DNA of 64,000 nucleotides from positions 310,001 through 374,000 of the forward strand of contig NW_019774736.1 in the NCBI RefSeq assembly GCF_001039355.2. Reading direction: 5' to 3'. Shown piece by piece: positions 29,901 to 41,625 of the stretch; the first letter of the stretch is position 1, and the number at the start of each line of letters is the position of its first letter. The notes under the pieces were generated by a model that was given only the letters and a program-made list of their open reading frames with translations, had not been told where the DNA came from and did no database searches. The position numbers and the translations under genes are program-made. The DNA comes from Lingula anatina (lineage: Eukaryota; Brachiopoda; Lingulata; Lingulida; Lingulidae).

Positions 29901-32900
29901 CAAAAATTATCAACTTAATAAAGACACAGTGAATAATAAAGAAAGGATACCTTGTAGATGGCTATAGCAACAAACATACAGAAAAAGTTTAGTATTTTTT
30001 CCTGATAGATTTAAAATTCAAATATTTTATCTCTAGAAGTGCAAAGACAATATGTGCCATTTTTCAAGAAGTGTAAAACTTGTAAAAAGTAATGGTTACC
30101 CCTCCCCCAAAAAATCCAACCTAAACAGTTAAAACAAATCAGGTAGAAAACTTTGTTCGTTCATGATAGACGTCCCAGATTTACCATCTGCAATGCTAAC
30201 GTATGTAATACACACGCGTGCACGAGGGGCTAACCAACCAGCGTCACGTATTCTGTATAGTACGTCTTTGGACACAATTAAATAAAATATCGATTGGCTG
30301 TTTACTTCAAAAATCAAGTTTGAATAGCTGTCCTTATCATGCCCCGCAAGCAGTCCGGCATCTTACAAAAACAGAAACGCAGACCATTATATATACATCA
30401 ACACATGCATTTATATATTTTCGTCTCTTTTTCATCAAAAACAATTGTGAAAGCAAAGACTTTATTTTCTGTTGAAGAAACGTTATGTCAATATTAACGT
30501 TAGATCCACTGATAAAATCACTCTCTTTTTGTCCTTTATTAGCCACACCTGTGGAATTCAACGCTAAATAAATTCTAAGTAACTGAGACGGAAAAGTGAA
30601 CTTAAAAAGAGCTTGACTTCCACACGTGTGGATTCGTGGACCGCATGACTTTTTCAGATAGCTGTACTTGTGTCGGGGTCAGATGTCACGTAGATTCAAA
30701 TATCCACTGCCTTAGATACAGTCTTGAGGCAAAATAAAGCGTGTGTGGGGGTGGCAGGCGTTTGCACGGTTGGAAAGTCAATTGTAAACGTGTGTACTGA
30801 CCCCTTCCTTAACTTTACCTGGGTGGTGGTCGGCCTGCTTTGAAATGGAACGCAGGTGTCTTCATCTGGTCATAGATGTAGAGAAAGACAAGAGGTTATC
30901 GCCCGTCTGACGCCAATCTTTAGAACTTGACCTCTACTTTGGTCAAAGTATGTTATGATCATCAGTCGTTCTGATAGACATGACCTTTAACTCATACGCA
31001 AAACAAGACTGTCATGGTGTAAGAATACCGTTTACAAAGGCCACAGGTTGATTTTTCACTTGATATCCACATACACGTAACTGGCAAATACATGGCACAT
31101 TTCTCCATGCGTTGGAGAAAAGTGCATATAATTAATCTGCAGCCCTGGTAGAGGGTAGTGTGAGGATGGTCAACAAATATCATGCGAGAAGAATAACGGC
31201 GCTGACAACTGGAACTGGCGCATATTTTGAATGTTATAATAACACCTCTTCCTCGCACCAACGGAGTCTCTCAGCTGGATTGTTTAAACCGTCAACGGAA
31301 GGGTCTGAACTGTCAACACTATCCACGCCTTCCAGTGTGCAATGCTCACAATCAGAACCACTACCTGGAAAATACGATTAGCTCTACGTTGTTTAAACAG
31401 CGTGTCCTAATCTTTTGACTACCAAGGACGGATTATCACCGATTTGCCTGCAGGTCCATTAACACCTCATCTCCGGTCAGAGTTCGCATGGCGGGAAGTT
31501 TGCAAACTCAGCGGGAAGCTTAGTTTGTTAACGGCGTACATTGGCTCAGTGTATAAGTTAGGGAAATGTATACGAATCAAATACTTATGGCTTTGGTAAA
31601 ATACGTTGATATATTTAGGGATTGCAACACGGACATCGATAACATGATTTATCTCTTTTTTATAAAGGTGTGTCGACGCTGTACCAGTTGAACCTAGATT
31701 TTTATAGTGGCCAATTTTGATAAAGTTCATGGGGGAATCAAACCAATATTAAACTAACATTCGACCTTGAATTGCACAATAAACTAGTTATAAGGGATGT
31801 CTGATCGGAGTAATATGGATTTATTAGCGTCCAACAAATGGCCTAACTTAGTCTAGACAAAAGCAAAGTATAAATCATAAAATGGCTTAAATTTGTAAAT
31901 ACCACAGGTACTATTCACTCGAAATCCATCGAAATGCCCTTTCATTACCTCCGCCAAGGAGGTTGTTTTCACCCCTGTTTGTTTGCCTGTCTGTCTTTCT
32001 GTCTGTCTGTCATCAATATAACTCAAAAAAGTTATGGACCTATTTTGATGAAATTTTCAGGAACTGTCAGAAGTGGGCCAAGGAACAGATGATTAGTTTT
32101 TGGTGGTGATCCGGAACAATAATCAATCAATAATCAAAAATATCGAAAATTTAGGGGTGAAACGGCATTGGACGGAGACTCTGCTGCCTTGGCGGAGGTC
32201 TGCTCTCTCTAGGTGCTTTTCTAGTTATCCAAGTCATTATCCTAGTGTAGGCCTACTAAGGCTACGTCCACATAATTATGTCCTAAATAATGCACTGCGA
32301 GTATCGGGCTAGGGGGTGGCAGTGCATCATTTGTCATACATACATACAAAGGAAAATCGCACGTTTCCTAAGATCCCCTAATATAGAATAGAATACGCTG
32401 ATATCACCGCGCTGCATCACCGCGTATAAGGTGACATGAGCCCACAGCAGGTAAGTGCACATAAACAATTGCTTCTGTATCGGTACTTCAAAATGCTTTA
32501 GTCGTGTGCATCTAGCCAAACTGATGCAATCCCCCTGGTTAAAAGAAGAATACGATATGCTATAAAGAGAAACAAGATGTAAAATAAACCAATAAATAAG
32601 TTTGTAAATAGGAGCCGTTTATAAAAATTTATATCAGTAGTTGGTTAAAACTATGGCATTTGTACTTTATAGTTTCATTTTAAAAACCACATGAAATAAA
32701 TAAGAATGATTAAGTCATAAAGATATTGGATAGTTGCTATAACGAATTAATTTTTTTAGAAGAAAAGTTAATTTTTCATTCTTAATGACTTATTCTCCGT
32801 GGGTTATCTGACAAATTACACATGAATAAATTGTGACTTATCAAAACCATTTGGCTTTCTTCGCCTAAATTTAGGGACCAGTGATTTAAAGCCATACACC

Positions 32901-35900
32901 CTTCGGATATTAAGGTGCGTGGAATGGCTGCACACACCGCCCTTCACCTGTTCTGGGCGTTGAGAGGATTTCTCGGACATATTCAATCGCTGATTTATAT
33001 TCAGTATTTGATACTTGGAGGGAAATATATGAAAGCAGCGAGGGAATCAATTCGACCTTTTATTCCAAATACCAATTGTGTTTGAAATCTGCGACTAACG
33101 AAAGGATATTCACAAAATAATTGGTCGTATATCACCCATCGGATTAATACGTCCCACTGAACTCTAATGAAGGTCTGCGTCTGGAGGCTGGTGTAAACAA
33201 GTTTTACTTATGGCTCAGATTAACACATTCAATTATTCTTGAGTTAACGGATCGCATAAATCGTTACCGAGAAAATGATTCATATTCCTGGACGGAAGAT
33301 CAAAACATTTTACCGACTCCTTCAAATATAGTATTAAGTGAGAGCATATGCAGTAAGTAAGGAACGGGATAAGAGAACCAAGAGTACACTATCTTCAAAC
33401 GTGACGGCATGTAGCCGGAGTGAGGGGAATTTTAGAGATAGTGCACCACACAGGGGGGAGACATAACTTCACCATTAATGAGAGTGGTATAAGTGAAACT
33501 CTTAGGCTCGTCAAACTAAATTTAAACCGGGATTGTTAGCACGCGCTTTGGTGTGTGCAGATCTTAAAGAGGAAGAAGTTTAAGGATTTGTTTCCGTTGT
33601 CCTGATAATGTCACCCATCAAATTCATTCCTTGTCTTTCCAGTCTCTTCTCTTTGGAACACTCGACCTCGCCCTGGTTATGTCACATTTAAGTATTGACA
33701 GCTGTTCAAAACGCACCTCTTGTGCTATACTTGTGCTTGAACTGGGAACTCGGTGCAGCGAGGGCAGACATCCGAAGATACGACTCTGCTACCTGTATGG
33801 AATATAAACATGTACTGTATTGGAAACTATGACAAAATGCATCAGTGCATTTCATATTCTGCACCTAATATGTCAAAATATATATCAGAGAGACTTATTC
33901 AGATGCGACTACCCCTATTTAAAAAACACGTTTTGTTTATTTATAAAATGCTGTCCGCTTATGATACATCTACATGTTTGTACCAAGGAGAGAGCAAGTG
34001 AACGCTTGCGGCAATTTTTTTTTNAATCGCACGTTTCCTAAGATTCCCTAATATAGAATAGAATACGCTGATATCACCGCGCTGCATCACCGCGTATAGG
34101 GTGACATCAGCCCACAGCAGGTATGTGCACATAAACAATTGCTTCTGTCTATCGGTACTTCAAAATGCTTTAGTCGTGTGCATCTAGCCAAACTGATGCA
34201 ATCCCCCTGGTTAAAAGAAGAATACGATATGCTATAAAGAGAAACAAGATGTAAAATAAACCAATAAATAAGTTTGTAAATAGGAGCCGTTAATAAAAAG
34301 TTATATCAGTAGTTGGTTAAAAGTATGGCATTTGTACTTTATAGTTTCATTTTAAAAACCACATGAAATAAATAAGAATGATTAAGTCATAAAGATATTG
34401 GATAGTTGCTATAACGAATTAAATTTTTTAGAAGAAAAGTTAATCTTTCATTCTTAATGACTTATTCTCCGTGGGTTATCTAACAAATTACATATGAATA
34501 AATTGTGACTTATCAAAACCATTTGACTTTCTTCGCCTAAATTTAGGGACCAGTGATTTAAAGCCACACACCCTTCGGATATTAAGGTGCGTGGAATGGC
34601 TGCACACACCGCCCTTCACCTGTTCTGGGCGTTGAGAGGATTTCTCGGACATATTCAATCGCTGATTTATATTCAGTATTTGATACTTGGAGGGAAATAT
34701 GTGAAAGCAGCGAGGGAATCAATTCGACCTTTTATTCCAAATACCAATTGTGTTTGAAATCTGCGACTAACGAAAGGATATTCACAAAATAATTGGTCGT
34801 ATATCACCCATCGGATTAATACGTCCCACTGAACTCTAATGAAGGTCTGCGTCTGGAGGCTGGTGTAAACAAGTTTTACTTATGGCTCAGATTAACACAT
34901 TCAATTATTCTTGAGTTAACGGATCGCATAAATCGTTACCGAGAAAATGATTCATATTCCTGGACGGAAGATCAAAACATTTTACCGACTCCTTCAAATA
35001 TAGTATTAAGTGAGAGCATATGCAGTAAGTAAGGAACGGGATAAGAGAACCAAGAGTACACTATCTTCAAACGTGACGGCATGTAGCCGGAGTGAGGGGA
35101 ATTTTAGAGATAGTGCACCACACAGGGGGGAGACATAACTTCACCATTAATGAAAGTGGTATAAGTGAAACTCTTAGGCTCGTCAAACTAAATTTAAACC
35201 GGGATTGTCAGCACGCGCTTTGGTGTGTGCAGATCTTAAAGAGGAAGAAGTTTAAGGATTTGTTTCCGTTGTCCTGATAATGTCACCCATCAAATTCATT
35301 CCTTGTCTTTCCAGTCTCTTCTCTTTGGAACACTCGACCTCGCCCTGGTTATGTCACATTTAAGTATTGACAGCTGTTCAAAACGCACCTCTTGTGCTAT
35401 ACTTGTGCTTGAACTGGGAACTCGGTGCAGCGAGGGCAGACATCCGAAGATACGACTCTGCTACCTGTATGGAATATAAACATGTACTGTATTGGAAACT
35501 ATGACAAAATGCATCAGTGCATTTCATATTCTGCACCTAATATGTCAAAATATATATCAGAGAGACTTATTCAGATGCGACTACCCCTATTTAAAAAACA
35601 CGTTTTGTTTATTTATAAAATGCTGTCCGCTTATGATACATCTACATGTTTGTACCAAGGAGAGAGCAAGTGAACGCTTGCGGCAATTTTTTTTTTCTTG
35701 GTGGTAGGGGGGGGGCACGCAATACAATTCATATTCCTTTGCTGATTAGTTGACATTCGTATGAGAGTCAAGACACTATTGAAAGATTATTATGCCACCA
35801 ACTTATCTCAACCCATTGAAGGCAATACCCATGTATTAAATTTTTGGGGGCCGAATTGAAACGTTAACTTTAAAAGATGTAACAGTTTATCCCTGCCAGG

Positions 35901-38729
35901 CAAACCGTTAGTTACAGGTTTTGATTTTCCAACGTGGCCAACGCAAACCCTGCACACACGAGTTTTGTTTTCTTTTATTGCAAGACAGAATGCCAAAAAT
36001 GGCCGCGGAAAGATAGCAAAATTATATCAATTGTAACCTAAGTCGCCCCAAGGAGCCTGTTAGTTACGCTACCATGCATTAATGTACAGCATATAAAGTT
36101 TTATGCATTTGCAATCAAAATGTCGAAGAAGCCTCTTCGGCCTCGGTGCTACGGGTCACTTTGCTCTGTCAAAGTCCTGTAAACCATACCGTGCTATAAT
36201 TTGATATTAAAACTTAATCAGAACTTCCCCCCTGACGTGCATTTGTCAGTCTTTTTTTCGCATCCTCGCAAATGAAACTGAAAACTGACAAAACTTGAAG
36301 GTTCCAATTCGATTATGTGCTGCACGGCCCAAAACTGGTCATGCATATTTGCTCCAGAGTGATCTTTTTTTGACCCTTTGAATTAAATGTTCGGAAGTAA
36401 CTTGTTGGCAGGATGACGATCAGTGATTCCCACAATGTCATTATAACGATAGAGTTATCGACCGATTAGGCGCACATGCTTGACCAAAATCTCTTCTCAG
36501 TTAATCCATCTGACGAGGCGATATCAGTCTTCTCAATGCGCTTCTAAACCGAGAATATAACTTCCGCATAAAATGCCCTTCACGAAAGCTATTATTTGTG
36601 GTCTGAACTTTCCTCTGCGTTGGATCATTCTTGGTGTCATGTTATATTAGCGAGTACAGATAATTAGGGACTAGAATCAGCAGCATCTGCCTATCCCGGC
36701 ATGCAGCGGGCCATTTATTGACTTGAACAGAAATATTAGTGGCAACCGATGAATCGGATGTTTGCATGCAACTACACTTTGGCAGACGTTATTACCATGC
36801 TGACACAGCTGTTGCTACTTTGGGTGACAATTTTAACGATGCCAATTGCATACGTTGACGCTGGATGGAAAGAGAAAAAAGTAGTGAGAAAAACAGATGA
36901 GCAGAGACTTTTGGAAAAACTTTTACACGGTTACGAGAGCTACTCACGCCCGGTGTTTAACGCATCTGAGTCAGTGGAGGTAAAATTTGGAATAACCTTG
37001 ACCACAATTTCAGATATGGTAAGTAAAATATGGTGAACATGTCAACACACGAAGGAACCTTTTCAAAAACCCACCGAATAATATTCTAAAGAAATTTTAC
37101 CTCCATTTTTCGAAATGTGAATTTTAATCATCAGGAAAGGGTTGGAGTAGGTTCCTTCGTGTGAAGCATTTTATGGCTTACAGTTTATATTTACCTTTAA
37201 AAATTTCAGCACCCCATCGCAGTCGCCGGATTAGAAAAGGCAGAGAGATAAAAATCCCTGACGAACAAAGGTTACTAAGAAACCTTTTGTACAAATACGA
37301 CACTGCTTCCCGTCCTGTCTACAATGCATCTCATACAGTCACTGTAAAATATGGACTAACTTTGACGCAGATAGCTGATATGGTAAGAACACAGAAATAT
37401 ACTAATGATATGTCATATTTCTTAACCTAGATTTTATATGTTTGACAATCTAGATTTTTAACAGCCGAAACACCTAGGAACGACAGGTTTTAGCCTGAAT
37501 CATTATCTATCATTTTCAATTGCCAGTCATCCGTAGTGGTAGACCCCCATCTTGCGTCAAAGTGTTACGTATATGCTCATTTTAATTGAGACATTTGAAG
37601 ATAAATTTGTTTTGATGAAGGACAACCTTTGTAGTTAATCATCAAATTTTAATCATGGGCCCAGTTCTTGTAAAGCAGTCTAATTGGTTTTTGGCGATTT
37701 AACTAATGAAGGTAAGCCACAGCCCTTTATGAGAAGGTATATAAAATGTGTTTTTATTTTAGTCAGTCAAACTTGACATTGAGAAAAAATATGATAATGA
37801 GGTAATCGAAAGTGCAAAAGTCGCGGTGCTTCAACTCCACTCATTGAAGCTTAACATTGTTCGCCCTTTGTTATCTACAAGTACTGGTCAGATCATTGGC
37901 TTTGCTTTTTCTCACATTATTTAATTTAGAACAAACGCCAAACAATGACCATCCAGGTGAAAGAGATGTTCAACTGTGCGTTGTAAAAAAAAAAATCAAA
38001 TCAGTAATAGATGTACGTGCTAGTGAGAAGCTCGTCATCTGTAAACGTCACAGCTCTATGTTCTAATAAAGACAAATGGGTTGGTTTATTGTGAATTATT
38101 ACTTGTAATTGAAACCTTAGGTTCGAAGTGACGGGTGGTTGTTAATTGTACCTATTAACACCTAATCATATTCCGCTGACTGCACATTTGTAATTCTGAA
38201 AACTTGCTTTGATTAACCTTACCTTGTCTCTATTTTGCATGTGTAGCATACAATTAGGTCTTTTATACATTGCCATGCTCCATGTGTTTTACTATAAAGA
38301 ACACTGAATGCAATTACCGGATGTTACTGTTCCTGGGTCTTAGACCGCACGTTAGTGAAGAATTAATGGAATGAATAAATGTCAAAAATGGTTATTTAAA
38401 ACGAGGATGACAAAAAATTGAACAAGACCAACTGTAAATGGCGGTCGTTATTGGATTCGTTTCGTTAGGCGCACTAAACGGAGATGAGGGTCTCCATCAT
38501 TTCCTTAAAGCACATCCAAGAAAATGAAGGCAGGCTAATCACCATTTTATTACAAAAAGCTGCTTTTGAATCTTCCTTGAATCAAGGTTATAAAAAAGGT
38601 ATCGATACAGTAAATGGTCTTTAGAAGAAACGTCATCATCCTGTAACATTAGCCGTGTTTGATCAATTGCCCGAGGTGGCCATACTGTTGTATATTTGGA
38701 TTGTAACCGGCGTGAAATGCATAACCTTT

Positions 38730-38797
<68 letters not shown>

Positions 38798-41584
38798 ACA
38801 TCTCTCAATCGGTGCCTGTTTTGTACACGATTTTATTAACTGGGTGCTGCAGTCAGTGGAATGAGTTTAAACACCTTCGCCAAACGAGGGGCTTCAGATA
38901 TAAAAAGTAGTTGATGATGTTAAAGATCAAGTACATTGTTATGTAATAATAAAATGATAATAATAATAACTAGGGTCAGAGGACCGATTTTATTTGCTGT
39001 AGGGTTCCTTTGTAAGTTTTTCTTTAATTTTAAGATGTCAGTAAGACCACGAATGTTTGCTTAGATTATACGTACTGGTACATGTACTGAATTTCCACCT
39101 CATACAAGATATGTAACATATGCGACATGTTGTACTAGGTTTACACACCGTATATCTGCAATAAGAAACATGTAAGATAGCGTAAGTAGTGTAGTGGCTC
39201 GGAGTCTTCGCACTATTTTCTGGGTCAATTATTGGAAAGGTCAAGCACAAGAGCGGTATCAAGTTGGTCGCAATAGCGTAGGTACAATACCTCGATTTAA
39301 GTTCTATCAGACCGGTAAATGGCACGATATACATTTTTGTCTTATATCGCATATACAGTGAAAATATATATCGCATGTTGGTGTGATGCGACATGTGGAC
39401 CTGAATGTGTCGGCCTTTTGCATTCAACAGGCTGCGTACGTGTACCAAACAAGAATTATGCATTGTTACATGAATGTAATCAGTCATGTCTGTATATGAA
39501 TAACAAATAGACGAGGCATTTCGAAATAGAAAGTAATAAATGAAACTTGGATTGCTGCCTGGATGTGTCTATATGGTGATTAGACATAGCATTCAGAATT
39601 CATGACAGTCGAATCTCAAGATTTCTAAACAAACCTGCACCGTAACCTTTCGTTTCTTATTCCCTTTTTCTTAGTAAATTTACAGAGAAAAGTCTAGGCC
39701 TCATGTTAAAATCTGGCAATTTTTCCTGGATACAGTGGATATACGCAAATAAAAAGCAACGCATTGGAAGTTAAGTGCGCAATCCACATTTCTAAGAGTC
39801 TCTCAAAGAGATCAGTTCAGAGGCTTTACATGCATATATAATCGCGTTCCCTTGGTGCAGGCTGATATGTCTTCATCCAATCTGTCACCCTCCCAGTAGC
39901 AATAGCTGACCCCACAGGGAAAGACTGTAGATACCTTTTACGTTCGGTCAGTGGGTGATGATAAAATGAACCTAGACCTACAATTACATGGATGTACTAC
40001 CTTTGACATACTCTACAAAATACCATGTCGACCGATTGCGCAGTATTTATTTAAAATATAGCACATAACTGTACACTTTGATGGGTGCACGGCATGATAA
40101 GCCCAGATTTATACCCAGAAACATTTATTTGAATGCAATTTTATTGCATGGAGTACCTCTTGCTGTTATTATATGAATATAATCATAATAGTAAAGGTAC
40201 CTTGACACCTGTTTTCAATGTTGTTTAAGGCATGAATATATATGAGACATTCAAGATTTATTTGCTTTTCCCCAAAGTATAGTATTATATGAAATTAATT
40301 TTTCACTTTGCATAGCGCAATTAAATCTGGATTAAACCAAACCTGATGAACTATTTGCGAAAGTACCATTTAAATAGAATGAGGATACAAGACAAAATAA
40401 TAAAAGAAGTAATACCCGGCGTAATTCCAAATGGAAGCAAAGAATTTGTTAAAACACTAATGTGCAATATTTTTCTTCATTTGAAGACAAGTACTAGCTG
40501 AAGCATGGGTAATCCTTTATACATTTATTGTTTTAAATAAGTCAAGTACCGGATGTGTTACTATGATTTGGGTATAATCCCTTTTTTTGGACTAAAATGA
40601 TATCGTTGTGATAGATTTATTTACTTCCTAAAAGGGCCCGATAGACTTGAATTTAAGATTGTTTTGATAGAAATTTTCCACGCCCAGTTGTATTCACCCC
40701 CACACATGTGAATATCAACACATGTAGAAGTTAGGTACTTATAAGCGATCAGTCAAATATTTGCAACTAATATTGCTAAAGGGCGCACATGTAACATAAA
40801 CCAAACCACAATCAGAAGTAAATTCAATATTTCCGCATGTTCTCCTCGACAAGACCGTTTGACCTTTGTTCCCACTCACTTTTTTTTTCATTTTTTCACC
40901 TTCATAAGCAGGTAGCACCATGTCTTATAGTCACTTTGAGTAATGCTTTGAGTCATTACTTAGCTATTCGCCCATAATGGATATATAACACATAAACAGT
41001 ACCTTTTCCACAGCACAGATATCACTTTCATATGCTTCCTTAGATCACTTAATTAGACGAAAGATTCCTTGATCACGGGACGGATATCACTTATAGGTAA
41101 CTAATGATATCTTCCAGTATGCGAGGTAGAGTTATTGTGCAACGTTTATCAACCATTTGATTGATGGCAATTTGATTAACAGTTACCAAGGGAAGGTCTG
41201 CCTGTTCCAGTAAACCGAGTTATTGCAAATTGTATTCTGAGAAGTACTAACAACGAGTGCGTTTTATGAAGAATCGCACGCTAAACAGCTCCCTCACTAT
41301 AATCCCCACACAAAGGCCCGTTTAATTGCATTTCACATTGTCTTTGAACCAAGGTAAGACAATCCTTATATCTTCTATGGCTTCTTAATTCAACGTAAAC
41401 TGCATTCGAATGTTCGTTATGAAGAAAAAAAGGGAAATTGGGTGACGTTAAAGAAGCGGTGAGGAAGCAATATTGGAAATATATCTGATAAATTACATTA
41501 TGTTTAAAGATATTTATTTGATAGATTTATTCATTTCAAATGCGTTAATATAATTTGTGGGCAAGCATTGGATTTTTGAAACAC

Positions 41585-41625
<41 letters not shown>

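Larger units (their letters stand above)
24794..33536. repeat. 8.7 kb duplicated block, copy 2
   Basis: Second version of 16050-24792 with its own copy of exon 1 at 29584-29688. Its sequence continues to a T-run and a single N at 34024. Consistent with the alternative haplotype inserted between two contigs of the first haplotype. Confidence 0.92.

Noticed and set aside
16050-33536. Real tandem segmental duplication giving two first exons
   Set aside because: The single Ns at exact repeat boundaries and the third copy reverting to the first haplotype fit an assembly artefact better.
38539-38864. Frames with poly-Phe or poly-Lys
   Set aside because: Translation of the 66 bp homopolymer.
39038-39487. 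149-codon open frame on the - strand in nAChR intron 2
   Set aside because: Low-complexity composition rich in Tyr, Cys and Thr from ATATCG/ACATG-like repeats, no domain, no splice context.
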